Of a stretch of 64,000 nt of DNA, positions 11,043-22,544 are shown in pieces (the first letter of the stretch is position 1; each line of letters begins with the position of its first letter). The DNA lies in the NCBI RefSeq assembly GCF_042186555.1, contig NC_133324.1:193340140-193404139 (forward strand), in the 5' to 3' direction. The translations under genes and the position numbers were made by a program. This DNA comes from Aquarana catesbeiana. Its lineage: Eukaryota; Chordata; Amphibia; Anura; Ranidae. Below the pieces are notes generated by a model that saw only the letters and a list, made by a program, of their open reading frames with translations, did not search any database and had not been told where the DNA came from.

Positions 11043-12216
11043 TTAGTAAAGGGGGTAGGGGTGCAAATCCCCAGACCAGTTGCCTTGTTGGGGGTCTTGT
11101 GGCTGGTATTGCCACTGACCGCCACGCTGCTGTGGTGGGTGGAGTGGCTGTGGTGTGTGGGTTGGCTGTGGAGGTGGTGAATGTGGGGCCACAAAATCAC
11201 ACAGGTGTGTGTTTTCGGCAATTTGGCCCCTCACCCCCTTTTTGAGGAGCTGCAGGATGAGTTCCTCACACCTGCTCCTTTGCTCACTGTCCACCTGCCT
11301 TAAGCAGTCAGCACAGCAAATCCCTCAGCCTTATTTGGGTCTGTCCGGATGGCAGTAGTGGCCTGGTTGAGAAAAGCAGCTGTGGCCTCCTCCAGATTCC
11401 TGCTCTTCTTGACCCTTTTAGCAGGGGGGGTGTAGGAGAGGGATCTGTGACTCCATCTGGCTGCTGACTGCTGGTTCCTCCAGACTGACACTTTCCTGTG
11501 TATGAAAATGGGGCATAATTAGAATCTTTTTTAGGGTTTGTTTATCAATCACACACAATTTTGATCTCCTCACTGTTACAAATTGAATGTGCATAAATAG
11601 AAAAGACTACCATTCTGACTCCATAATTTTTCATTCTTGTTCAAATCATTTTTGGTCACTACTGTCTATTGATATGGAAACCACTTTGTTAGGGCAGAAA
11701 TATTTGAACAATAACGTCTAGTTATCATCATTGTATTTTTGGATACAAATATGTTCAACAATGCTATACCTGGGTCAAGCTGGGCTCCTCCAGATCTTCA
11801 TCCTGTGCAGCAGGACCTGTGTGAACCTCAGGAGCTGTGGCCTCAGCAGATGTCGAAGGGAGCATAGACAGCGATGGCCTGTGTTCTGTCTGGTCGGTCA
11901 AAAACCGCAGGCTGTTGTAATACCACACCCGGGGGACATATAGGTCATCTGCTGCTGCTCCAGATCTCTCTGAATCAATGACCTTGTTGAGCTCCCTTTT
12001 GAAAGTACTCCTCAGGTTGCAAATTTTGTTCTTGACAGAGTTGATGTCTGCCTTGGGGTATAAAGGCTTCACCAACTCGAGCAGTTTTTACAACACTGCC
12101 TTCCTCAATATTTTATTGGAGTAATCTTGACTCTTGACCCTCCAGAGACAGGGCAGCTCCCGGTACAGGTCAATGAATTGTGGTAAAAAATCAGGCGCTG
12201 TAAATGTATCCATCAT
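11043..12216 (-). pseudogene. MADF-domain Harbinger accessory protein (copy B)
   Basis: Two exons are visible. Exon 1 runs 12216 to 11770 from a double ATG, with donor CAG|GTATAG. Exon 2 runs 11495 to 11043, with acceptor TACACAG|GAAAG. Exon 1 encodes a MADF domain: FIDLYRELPCLWRVKSQDY, ICNLRSTFKRELNKVIDSER and YVPRVWYYNSLRFL. The C-terminal exon has a basic KRVKKSR patch, a Glu/Leu-rich segment and a Pro/His/Gln-rich tail. MADF domains bind DNA, and in PIF/Harbinger elements Myb/SANT-type partners are thought to bring transposase to DNA. There is an in-frame TAA after RKAVL in exon 1 and a frameshift near 11300 in exon 2. It shares a ~350-bp divergent upstream region with the Myb gene. Confidence 0.75.
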
Positions 12217-12566
12217 GATAAATGATATGCTGCCTGCAAGACAGAACACAAGACAAAGCATAATGTCTGGCTTAACTCATAAGCTGGTCCCAATATAGGC
12301 CCCAATCTAAGCAGTATAGGCCACTACCCACCTATGCTCCAAATTCCAATTGTCCTTTTGTTTTATGGATACTTTCGTGTGTTGGTGATGGCGATCGTTC
12401 CTCCTCCACTCCAAGATCGTTCCTACGGCCGTTCCATCGACCTGCGTTCTGGCTTTATATACACTGCAAATGCGTGAAACTCCGCTCCCAGTGCCTCATG
12501 AGGCTGGGGTGTGACCATCTCTCTTCTGCATGCGACACGCATGGCAGAACATTCGGGAGGGACAAC

Positions 12567-14431
12567 ATGGTGGATTCGGCAGATTCCAGGCAGCCCCGCA
12601 GTGACGGAGCTCATAGGAGGCATAAAGCAACCCCCATGAGCAAGGATGAGATGGTGGAGATGGTGTGCTTCCTAGAGAAGCATGATTACGACTGCAAGCT
12701 GCGCAATTACGAAAGGCCCAACAGCCGAAATGACCTAATTTTGGAGGATGTCATCGCCATTTTGCATTGCGAATTTATGGCGGAACGATCAAAGGACCAA
12801 ATCAGAAAACGATGGTCTGATCTCAAACACCGTGAACAAGACCAGATAGAGTACATACATCAGATCATAAAAAAGTAAACAATATTTGTATCCAACCAAT
12901 ATGGATAAGTGAAAATTAGCTGTCTGTAAATGTTCTTTATACAAGTAGCTCGAGAGCATTCTATCTAATGTTTTCTAAAATCCTTGTATGACTTGGTATT
13001 CTAAAGATGAAGGTAAATATAAAGCAGATATGAACATATTTGCTCCTGTTTTTGGACATTTCTTTATTTTTGGATCAAATTTATTTCTCTTCTTTCAACA
13101 GGGAGGCATCAAAAAAGGAGGCTACGGCCAAGCCACCACAAGGGAGGAAGGGAGGCTACCCCTGCTCGGGCCCCAACAGGGGAGGCAACAAGGCCATCTT
13201 CCCCACAAAAACATAAGTGTGAACTTCAAACACACTCATTTAGCCACCGACAGGGGTGTTTCTAGGTGGGCCAAAGGCCATGGGCTTAGGGCAGAACTTA
13301 AGGGGTCAAGAACACTTTCTGGTTGCTGCCTGGCTAATCAGTGCCCATTAATGCAGCCTTGCCAGCGTAGAGGGTAGAGGGTAGAGGGTAGAGGAGAGGC
13401 CCCGGGGATCACAGTCACACAGAGTCATGCCTGCTAGGATGATCATCATATATCCCCTATTCCATAGGAGACAAGAGGGGTGGGGGGCAACTGCTGTACT
13501 TTTTCAATGTTGGCACTTATCCAGTGTTTGCACTCTGTAAAATGACATCACCTTCCCTTTTCTATACATTTTTCACAGAAAAACAACCAGGGTGCAGCAT
13601 GGTGGAGTCCACTAGTCAGGAGCAAACATTGACATCAGACAAGTGCAAGGTTGGTCAACTAATGTAGCAAAATGGATGCTAGAAACAGATGAGACTTGGG
13701 GTGGCTTAATGAATGGTGTATTGTTTCTTTTTAGAGGAAAGTGAGTGTGGTGAGCTCACCCAGGATGTTTGTTTGGAGCCATGGGATCTGACTCCTGGAC
13801 CCAGCAAAGACCTTGCCATTGTGGACGTCAAATCCCCTGACGCGAGTCACAAGGGCCAAAGTGACCCAGAAGAGGAAGAAAGTATTCGGAAGCTCTTGTT
13901 TGCGCAAGTAAGTAGTCTTGGAATCTGCCTTCAAATATGTATACATGTCGAGTGTTTAGATGTTCAAACAAAACACCCACTCCAAACATTAGCAAAGTAT
14001 GGAGTGTCTTAACATTAGCATGGAGAAGGAAGAGGTGGAAGGAGCTGGCAGTGTTGCTAGGTCCCCGAGTTTTGGAGACCCAGGCACCAGGGCCAAGATC
14101 ACAAAGTAGTTGCAATGTGTACATTCCTAGTAGTGTAGGTGTCTGAAGGGCAAGCAGGTTGCAAGCAACAATAGACTGGGTAGGTAAGTATTTACGGAAT
14201 TTGACTAGTAACTTGACCATAAACTCACTATGTAGGTCCTCAGCCACTTGACCATCATTCCCTTAATACTTTTTACTCTTCTTATTAGGTCATGATCTTC
14301 CACGGTGCACTATTGGCAGAATGAGTGCAGATATGTTGCATTGTTTGAATTGTCTGGAACAAATCAAAGAGGTTGCCACTGCTTTACAGCGAAGAATCCG
14401 AGATTTTGTGGACATGCTTGCCAAATTTTAA
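12567..14431 (+). pseudogene. Myb/SANT-like (trihelix-type) Harbinger accessory protein (copy B)
   Basis: The start at 12567 (AACATGGTGGAT) aligns with copy C's AACATGGCGGAG. Exon 1 (12567-12874, donor AAA|GTAAAC) encodes a trihelix-like domain: KDEMVEMVCFLEKHDYD and SKDQIRKRWSDLKHREQDQ, with conserved Trp and basic residues. Likely later exons lie near 13102-13190, 13579-13650, 13734-13907 (acidic, DPEEEESIRK) and 14289-14431. The last ends in a helical segment, EVATALQRRIRDFVDMLAKF, of probable coiled-coil type. Exon limits are inferred from AG/GT sites only. In PIF/Harbinger elements such proteins typically bind subterminal DNA and help transposase enter the nucleus. Confidence 0.7.
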
Positions 14432-14862
14432 TTTCCTCTTGCCTGGTCTGAAGTTTCTTGTTCCACTTGTTGGCTCCTGTTTGCCCTTTAAATATTTACC
14501 ATGTTTTTATGACTTTGAAATGTGAAAGTTTAGAGACAGAACTCAGTGTTTCTCCACTCCACTCCTCTAGGTGCACCACCAGGTCCTGTTTTCTGCATTT
14601 TCCTCAGTGTAAAAATGACTGTGTGAATTACTAACAGTGAAAATATCAACTTCATCTGTGCCAAATTCAACAAATATAGAAAACATGACCTGGGAGAAGG
14701 AGAGTTGTGAAACACTACCCTAACTAATGTGAATTGGAATATTTCTGTTTCGAAGTATAGCAAAGCCCAAACTTGAAGATGCCCACAAATTGTGCCTTAA
14801 CATTTTTTTTTCCCTTATGATTCCATGCCTAAAATGTGTGTATTTTCATACATCTATTTTGC

Positions 14863-15059
14863 TAAAGCCCCAAAACACACAGTGTGTCAACATGTGCTAT
14901 CTCACATCACTGGGTATCAATGGATGCATTTTGGGGGTGCAAACCCTTTCTCATAACTAAAGTAGGTCCGAGGAAGGGGTTGCACCCCCGAAACACGTCC
15001 ATTGATACCCCGTGATGGGAGATAGCACACGTTGACACACTGTGTGTTTTGTGGGTTTA
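14863..15059. repeat. 197-bp hairpin between convergent Myb and transposase genes
   Basis: The arms run inward from TAAAGCCCCAAAACACACAG and its complement GTGTGTTTTGTGGGTTTA, through GTCAACATGTGCTATCTC and its complement. Each arm contains a mini-hairpin GGGGTTGCACCCC. The equivalent hairpin in copy C is at 54049-54287. Its position, 430 bp past the Myb stop and 770 bp before the transposase stop, would suit a shared 3'-end or terminator structure, but that is inference. Confidence 0.85.
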
Positions 15060-15598
15060 GAAAATAACATGTTTGGAACTACACACATTTGCGGCATGAG
15101 ATCATAAAGGACATTTAATAGTTCTGCCTCTACGTGTCCATGGCTTAAAATTTTGGCTTTTGGAGGGGTGAGATCACCCCATCTGAGGAAGGCAACAGCC
15201 ACACAGTCTTGGGATACTAATTTTTCTTTTGGCCTTTACTTTACGAAACTTAAACTTTGTAAGTTCCTGAATTGGGGATGTGTATTTAATGTTTTCTAAC
15301 ATGCTTGTTTAGCCACAAAAAAGGAGAAATAATGCAAAACATACATGTTATACACCAAGATGTTGATTTGTTTTAAAACCTTAAAATGTTAAGGTAAAAT
15401 GTTTTTTAACAAACAATGTGTGGCTTATTATTTCAATGCTCAATACCAGTGTATTTGTTAAGTTGTTGTAGTTACAGTGACAATGTTCACTTAAATATGG
15501 CCAACTCCGGCAAATTTTATGCCTACAAAAAATTAAAGGAGTTGAAAAGGCATAATGTTTTTGAACTTCATGCATTAGATCCATTAATAACCAAAACG

Positions 15599-15620
15599 TT
15601 GTGTGTGTGTGTGTGTGTGT
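15599..15620. repeat. (GT)n microsatellite
   Basis: Ten consecutive GT units inside Harbinger copy B, in the stretch between the hairpin and the transposase stop. Confidence 0.9.
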
Positions 15621-15831
15621 AGCAGACCCCCAGCACACCATAATAGTTAGCTGAAGAAGATCTTGTCACCTCATGTAGCAAATAAGGAACGTTTGCACTA
15701 TTGTAGCAAGTGTCCAAAAAAAAGGCCATTTAGGCTTTAGACAGATAAGAAACAAAGACAACAGTAGTTCAAATGAAATATGAGTTTAGGATCAAAGAAA
15801 AATATTATTCCTGATCAGCTACAATTTGCTG

Positions 15832-17790
15832 TCAAGCCACTGCCCCTCTACCCACAAAATAATCCAGGTATTTTTGCCATAGATCTCTGGCATTTTGGGA
15901 GGGCAATCCAGCACGGGCATTTTCTAGAGCCGTCATCAGGCCCACAGATGGCCAAGCTGCAGCCTCTTCAGCTGGGCCTGCCACTGCAGGGTCCACGTCA
16001 GTTGGCACTGAGGCAAGGTAGCTGCTAGAATTCCTCCTTAAAAAATGATGGAGTATACAGCAGCACAGTACCACATGGTTTATTTTGTACAGTGCCAGGT
16101 TAATTGGTGTTAAAAACAGCCCGAACCGACTGGAGAGGATGCCAAAGGCGTTTTCAACCACCCTTCTGGCATCAGATGTTCCCCCCCAGAGCAAAGGCCT
16201 CATCTGCAACAAAAACAAAATTGAGGCCCTCAACATTCTCCTCAGCAAGTGGCAAGTTTAAGGTGCCATTCTGGAGCTCCTTGTAGAACACTGTCTGCAT
16301 AATGACTCCTCCACCAGAGTTGCGTCCGTTCTTCCCAACATCAAGATACAAAAACTCATATGTGGCAGACACTACAGCTAGCAGGACTATGCTGCAAAAG
16401 CCCTTATAATTGAAAAAATATGAGCCAGAGTTGGGTGGTGGGACAAACCGGACATGTTCTCCATTATTAGCACCACCACAGTTGGGAAAATCTCACTGAT
16501 GATGGAACTGGGCTGCAACATCCTGCCATTGCTGTTGGTTTGAAGGAAACTGTGGACTAAAAAAAGATGAAAAGAAATTACTACTTCTGCACATAACATT
16601 GCAAGCAGAGTTGACACAAACATGCTTGGCCAACATAAGGATAAAACTTAAATGTGCATTTAAAGACCAAAGTGTAAGGTCAACTTATTTGATTCCTTAC
16701 CCCCTCTGGTGGCCCATTATAAAAATTTTATGGTGGGGGGTTAATGGGTAGATGGTTTGGACAGGTAACCCTCTCCACTTCCATTAGAGCTGTTTGCAGA
16801 AATAATGTGTAATACTTTGGCTAGCCCCTCCTTACCTACACCACTGGCAGCCCAGTGGACAGGTAAGAAGTGTCATAATCTAAAAATAGGGATACACACT
16901 GTCCAAATTGCAGCACATTTGGACATTCTGAAATAAACTATCAATATAATATGAGAAAAAAACTTTCTACATAAAAATTGGAAGGTAATCAGGCAGGCCC
17001 TTGCACTACATGGTTTGGTGAATTAAGCCAGAAATATGAACACAAAAGAGGGATAGTGTGTATGGGTTTGGCAAAGTCAGCATATAGAGCATTTGTATCT
17101 GTTGACTTAGCATTTTTTTTGGGGGGGGGGGTTCAAAATTAGTTTGTGACACACTCTGCCTGAATTTGAGGACAACAAGAACATTTAGATACATTTTAGG
17201 GGTTGGTTATGGTAAGCCGAAAAAAATGTAGCTGGCAAAAAACACTGTTAAGTTACTAGGCTCGGTGTGTATGGGCCCAAGATAGCATGCTGGGGAGGTT
17301 AGTTAAGGAAAATATGCATGTAGGCCAAAAAAGGAGCAGGAAAAGCTTACACCATGCATGAGGACAAAAACGACATTCATAGCATATGCCAATATTGATA
17401 ATTATGGAATCAACAAATTAATAGAAAACATTAGCAAACATTAATACATAGAATGTGATCTAAAAGGTAAAAACTTACCTGAATATTGTCCTTCTGCAGG
17501 ACTTGAATAATGGCTGAGCAGGTGTCTGGAATAATGAGTCCCAGAGCCTGGGGGGAGATCCCAGTGGTAAACTTGACGTCCTGGAGACTTCTCCCCGTTG
17601 CAAAGTACAGCAAGGTGGCTATGAGCCTTTGCTCAGGCGTAAATAGCAAGCCTCATTCATGTGTTCTGCGTCTTAATATAGGTGGTCACCAATGCCAAGA
17701 GTTGGTGAAAGCAGGGGTCTGTCATCCGGAGATAATTCTCCTGAAGCTCCCACAGCAAAGGCAAATGACATTCAGAAACAAAACTGAAAA
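15832..17790 (-). pseudogene. PIF/Harbinger DDE transposase (copy B, decayed)
   Basis: The N-terminal exon (about 17790-17479, donor CAG|GTAAGT) encodes the helical region RLIATLLYFATGRSLQDVKF and GISPQALGLIIPDTCSAIIQ. After an intron, the catalytic part starts near 16550 with FPNCGGANNGEHVRF, NYKGFCSIVLLAVVSATYEF, YLDVGKNGRNSGGG and FVADEAFAL. The C-terminal region has ARRVVENAFGILSSRFGLF and ends GRGAVA-stop. These are the signature blocks of HARBI1-like DDE transposases, which cut and paste the element at TWA sites. Stops upstream of the HTH and frameshifts near 16170 and 16370 disable it. The first catalytic Asp, expected in the GxxDGEH block, reads Asn here. Confidence 0.85.
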
Positions 17791-18613
17791 GCACGAACTG
17801 AAAAAGCGCAAATCAGCACTCACCAAACTTCTACTAACACGCAATTAGCAGAAGGAGCCCAAAGGGTGGCGCCTGACAATTGAAATTCCTCTTTATCATC
17901 TCATAGTACGTCTAGTACATCACTACATTCGTGTTTGTTGGCCAACAATTGTGTACCGTTAGCATGTAAGACAAGTTCCTGGCACACGTCCTTCGGACAA
18001 AAGTCTGACGCTCTGTTGGCCAACAATCCGATCATGTGTACGAGGCTTTATGTTTAGATTTGATTCTAATTAAGGTTGGGGTGTAGTTTAGCAGTTGTGT
18101 TGAGGTTAAGGGGACCCTTTTGCCAGACCATTAATTTCAACAAGACTCTTTTTATATCATTATACTCTATGTGCATTTAACGCATGTTATTTACTTATTT
18201 ACTTGTAAAAGTCAAAAGCCTTTGTGTAGATATCCAAAAGCCCTGAAACCTTTGCTGGAAACTGCCATCTTACATTATAATTCATATAGTTACATCTACA
18301 GATGAACAGTATCTCACAAAAGTGAGTACATCCCTCGCATTTTTGTAAAGATTTTATTATATCTTTTCATGTGCCAACACTGAAGAAATATTACTTTGCT
18401 ACAATGTAAAGTAGTGAGTGTACAGCTTGTATAACAGTGTAAATTTGCTGTCCCCTCAAAATAACTCAAAACACAGCCATTAATGTCTAAACAGCTGGCA
18501 ACAAAAGTTAGTAAACCTCTAAGTGAAAATGTCCTAATTGGGCCCAAAGTGTCGATATTTTGTGTGGCCATCATTATTTTCCAGCACTGCCTTAACCCTC
18601 TTGGGCATGGAGT

Positions 18614-19266
18614 TCACCGGAGCTTCACAGGTTGCCACTGAAGTTCTCTTCTACTCCTCCATGACGACATCACGGAGCTGTGGAAGTTAGAGACCTTGCG
18701 CTCCTCCACCTTCCATTTAAGGATGCCCCACAGATGCTCAATAAGGTTTAGGTCTGGAGACATGCTTGGCCAGTCCATCACCTTTATCCTCAGCTTCTTT
18801 AGCAAGGCAGTGGTCGTCTTGGAGGTGTGTTTGGGGTCGTTATCATGTTGGAATACTGCCCTGCGACCCAGTCTCTGAAGGGAGGGGATCATGCTCTGCT
18901 TCAGTATGTGACAGTACATGTTGGCATTCATGGTTCCCTCAATGAACCGTAGCTCCCCAGTGAGCACTGACAGGCTGACCCCCCACCCCTTCCACCTCTG
19001 CAGCAATGCTGGTGGCACTCATACGTCTATTTTCCAAAGACAACCTCTGGATGTGACGCTGAGCATGTGCACTCAACTTCTTTGGTCGACCATGGCGAGG
19101 CTGTTCTGAGTGAAACCTGTCCTGTTAAACTGCTGTATGGTCTTGGCCACCGTGCTGCTGCTCAGTTTCAGGGTCTTGGCAATCTTCTTATAGCCTAGGC
19201 CATCTTTATGTAGAGCAACGATTTTTTTTTCAGATCCTCAGAGAGTTCTTTGCCATGAGGTGCCAT
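18614..19266 (-). pseudogene. Tc1-like transposase (decayed)
   Basis: The start is near 19266, where MAPHGKELSEDLKKK opens the usual Tc1 N-terminal helix-turn-helix. The C-terminal half is clear: AVFQHDNDPKHTSK with the second catalytic Asp, then DWPSMSPDLNLIEHLWGILK with the DDE glutamate. The middle is disrupted by stops and frameshifts, and the first catalytic Asp block is not readable. Tc1 transposases move the element by cut-and-paste at TA. At ~650 bp the gene is much shorter than an intact ~1-kb Tc1 gene, so internal sequence is missing. Confidence 0.8.
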
Positions 19267-19599
19267 GTTGAACTTCCAGTAACCAGTATGAGAGAGTGAG
19301 AGCAAAAACACCAAATTTAACACACCTGCTCCCCATTCACACCTGAGACCTTGTAACACTAACAAGTCACATGCCCCCGAGGAGGGAAAATAGCTAATTG
19401 GTCCCAATTTGGACATTTTCACTTAGGGGTGTACTCACTGTTGTAGCCAGTGGTTTAGACATTAATGGCTGTGTGTTGAGTTATTTTGAGGGGACAGCAA
19501 ATTTACACTTTTATACAAGCTGTACACTCACTGCTTTACATTGTAGCAAAGTGTCATTTCTTAAGTCACATGAAAAGATATAATAAAATATTTACAAAA

Positions 19600-20322
19600 A
19601 TTGGCTTTAACCATACTACACTATTGGAGTCTTTTCAATTACCCCTATATGGAGCTTAACAGTCGGAGGAAGTGACGGCCCCCTCCCCCAGAAGGATTAG
19701 GACGCCATCACCATCACTGCACAAGAGTGACTACAGACCCATAGGCATCCCTACTGTGGAACAGAGGCTCTGTCAAGTGGAGGAAGTGACGCCCCCCCCC
19801 CCCTCCAGAAGGAGTAGGACGCCATTGTCATCACTGCACCAGAGTGACCACAGATCCATTGGAAGTACACAGGCACTTTTATTGTGCCATAGAGGTGAGA
19901 GTTCTGGGAGCCCTAAGTGGGTATCCGTTACCACGAACAGTCACCAGATCACCTAGCAACGCATGTTCACCCACCAGTCACAGTTTATGCTTTGTGTTTT
20001 TACTGAACTACTTTTAATGATTAGCACCTATTCACTATGATGCACCTGTTGTATGTTTTTTAATTTGCACATATTGCTCTACCCCATCAGGGGATTGCTA
20101 TCTTATTTCTAAGGTGTATAGTTTATGCATTTATTTCACCTATTTCATTTTGTGTTGCGCAGAATCACCTACACAATTTTATATGATTGTGCTCCCTTTT
20201 TTTAGTTTTTCAGTAGTGTAGGGTGTTCACTATTTGACTCTGCAGCATCACTTAGAACACATCATCATTACCTTTTTATCCTTTCACTTAGTTTCAGTTA
20301 GTAGCGCAGAAGTCTTTCTTTT
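19600..20322. other. ~720-bp insertion in the Tc1-like right TIR
   Basis: The Tc1 terminal repeat breaks off after TTTACAAAAAT (about 19597) and resumes at TGTGAGGGGTGTACTCAC (about 20325). The intervening DNA has two direct repeats of AGAAGGA(T/G)TAGGACGCCAT (19688 and 19806) and no TIR pair or coding domain that I recognise. Exact edges and any target duplication could not be fixed. Confidence 0.55.
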
Positions 20323-20604
20323 TAAATGTGAGGGGTGTACTCACTTTTGTGAGATACTGTATTTGATGTGAGAAAGCCCAGCAGAGCTGTCACTTAGGTG
20401 GGACTCTTTAATATTCCCTTTTGCTCCTCCCCTGGTTTCTACATAAAGGTTACGTAGGGAGGCAAAGGTAGGGATGGAGATGCTGGGACAGCACAGACAG
20501 TATCTGGACACTTCCAGAAAATGAGAATGACATGCAAGGAGCAAGGGGCTGTGCTAGGGAATTGATAGAAGAAATTAGGCAGCAACCTGGTGTGTTCCAA
20601 GTTC

Positions 20605-20772
20605 CAAATACTTTATTAGGCTATAATAAAAGCAGCACAAAGTAGTTAACATGTTTCGGCCAGGACAGCCTTCTTCAAAGCATGAATGCTTTGAAGAAGG
20701 CCGTCCTGGCTGAAACATGTTAGCTATTTTGTGCCACTTTTAATGTAGCCTAATAAAGAATTTGAAACTTGA
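20605..20772. repeat. Foldback repeat with paired TGAAGAAG...GAAACATGT motifs
   Basis: The left arm CTTTATTAGGCTATAATAAA...TGTTTCGGCCAGGACAGCC is complementary to the right arm from 20689 to 20760. Each arm contains TTGAAGAAGGC(C/T)GTCCTGGC(T/C)GAAACATGTT. The loop is only about 5 bases (around CATGAATG). No transposon ends are evident. Confidence 0.85.
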
Positions 20773-20973
20773 AATGTACCGGGTTGCCAGCTAATTTCTG
20801 CTATGGATTGGTGTCTTGGGAGCACATACTCCAGCCATGAACACCGGCCCTCAGCAATCTATGTGGTAACAGATCAGTTGAGCTTGGGTAAAGTTTCTTC
20901 AGCTAGGGAATTGACTCTCCTGAAATAGCCAGATTTTCAAGCAAGTTTATGTTGTAGGTACAGAGGTTTTAAC

Positions 20974-21290
20974 CTCTTCCCCTCGGACTTACGCATATAT
21001 GCAGCCTTTTGGTGGGTGGGCTTTAACACCAAGAGGCCACATATACATCAACATCGGGGAATGGAAAGCACCCAAAGCATACTTATGATCGGGAGCTTTC
21101 TGATCATTTGACCGCTGTGACAGCCAATCAGAGCGGTCACATGACCCGAATGCCCACCTTCACCTCCCGGCATCTAAAAACTCTTAAAGGGCTGGGAGGT
21201 GGCTGCGGGAAAGAAGTTTAAATACTTGTTTTTTTCTTTGCTTTACACCTTTTTTTTAATGTGTGACGGGATCTTTCAGGATTAGTCATT
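20974..21290. mobile_element. Possible piggyBac-like element of the CCACTT type (partial)
   Basis: CCTCTTCCCCTCGGACTTAC follows a TTAA (20970-20973). The inside has the GATCAT...TGACAGCCAATCAGAGCGGTC content typical of the GC-rich half of this family. A TTAA occurs at 21286-21290 but no convincing right TIR. Confidence 0.35.
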
Positions 21291-22205
21291 AACTTTTACT
21301 TGTTTATAATGCATACACATGCAGTAAAAGTTATTCGGACCACACATTTGCCAGCTGAAACACCTGTTGCTAAAACACCCACCCCAGAACCAATTGACCC
21401 ATCATTCAGATGTCAATAATTCACATACTGTATCACCCATCATGTGCTGGTGACCAAAGGGTTGGCTAGTCACAGAAAAGACTGGTGGAAACGAAGATCC
21501 ACCACTGGATCAACTATTTGCGTAAAAAAATATATTTATTACTGCTAGGGTGGCTGGAAAGTAAATGTCTTTTTTTTAGAAAGCATCATCATTAGTAGCT
21601 AGGCAATACACACAGAGCTTAGTATTCGGGCTCTTGTTTAAAACACTGCATTCAAGTATAATAGTGCTATTGTGTGAAACCACAGTTAGCCAAATATTCC
21701 CTGGTACCTAGCTTGCAGCCCAATAGTCACATGAGGTATTTATAAAGCTTGGGACCCAGCAAACAAAATTCAGTGTTTTTTCTGTCCAAGCGCTCACTGC
21801 AACATAATCAAGCATGAGCTGAGATCATAGGAGAAGAAGCATTCCTGAACTGTCATATGACCTGTGACATAGGGAAAACCTGAGAATATCTGTACACAAT
21901 CTGCAATTCGTTCTACACTAATAAGGATGTTAGAGAGGTCTGTGCACTAGAAGAATTGACACATACAGTAGCACTAGAGTACCTGCACTGCTAGATTTAC
22001 AAAATCATAGCACAGTACCTGCACTGAAGGAAACAAACCTTAGCCCAGTGTATTAAAGAAAATGTTAATCAGACTGCTAAATTGTTATACAGGCTATTTT
22101 CTTGTCTCTTTTTTACTCTGGTCCTTTATAATGAATCTTGCTGTGGGGAAAACCAAAGTGTGTTGAAAATAGTTTTTAACGGTGCTGTAGGGAGCACAAT
22201 AATAG

Positions 22206-22512
22206 GAGTATTATTATTTATGGTACTTATATAGCGCCATCAATTTATGCAGCGCTTTACATATACATTCATATCGGTCCCTACCCTCAAAGAGCTTACC
22301 ATCTAAGGACCCTAACTCACATTCATATACTAGGGCCAATTTAGACAGAAGCCAATTAACCTACCAGCATGTCTTTGGAGTATGGGAAGAAACCCACACA
22401 GGGAGAACATGCAAACTCTAGGCAGGTAGTGTTGTGGTGTGGTTGGGATTCGAACCAGCGACCCTTTTTTCTCCTAGGTGAGAGTGCTACCCACTACACC
22501 ACTGTGCCGTAT
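22206..22512 (-). mobile_element. tRNA-derived SINE with V-SINE-like centre
   Basis: The minus strand starts GGCACAGTGGTGTAGTGGGT (A-box-like) and then GGTTCGAATCC (perfect B box), an RNA polymerase III internal promoter in a tRNA-like head. The centre CCAAAGACATGCTGGTAGG is shared with the V-SINE central domain, as I recall it. The 3' tail TGTAAAGCGCTGCATAAATT, then GGCGCTATATAAG, resembles an L2-type LINE 3' end, by which the SINE would be mobilised. It ends in an AATAATAATA-type tail. Confidence 0.75.
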
Positions 22513-22544
22513 TGATTTTCAAAGGGGTTGTAATCAGTAGTGTA

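Larger units (their letters stand above)
10258..18047. mobile_element. Three-gene PIF/Harbinger transposon, copy B
   Basis: The left end AGCCTCGTACACACGATCCG and right end CGATCATGTGTACGAGGCT-type sequence are inverted repeats, flanked by TAA (10255-10257) and TTA (18048-18050). The 7.8-kb body holds, in order, a MADF gene (minus), a Myb/SANT gene (plus), a 197-bp hairpin and a DDE transposase gene (minus). All three genes show lesions, so the copy is decayed, but every part of a complete element is visible. Copy C has the same order in reverse orientation, which confirms the boundaries. Confidence 0.85.
18307..20360. mobile_element. Tc1-like DNA transposon, split by an insertion
   Basis: The left end ACAGTATCTCACAAAAGTGA pairs with the right end TCACTTTTGTGAGATACTGT followed by TA. 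Inverted subterminal sequence extends about 200 bp (18310-18520 against 19417-19597). After 19597 the match stops and resumes at 20323, so ~720 bp of foreign DNA lies inside the right TIR. The left TA target has become AA. It lies 260 bp beyond Harbinger copy B. Confidence 0.8.

Noticed and set aside
12988..13377. 129-codon plus-strand frame taken as an independent gene
   Set aside because: Its first half crosses a probable intron and its second half overlaps the second Myb exon region of Harbinger copy B; there is no separate family signal.
22440..22512. A functional tRNA gene on the minus strand
   Set aside because: A and B boxes are present, but the sequence continues into a V-SINE-like body and no cloverleaf acceptor stem closes, so it is a SINE head.
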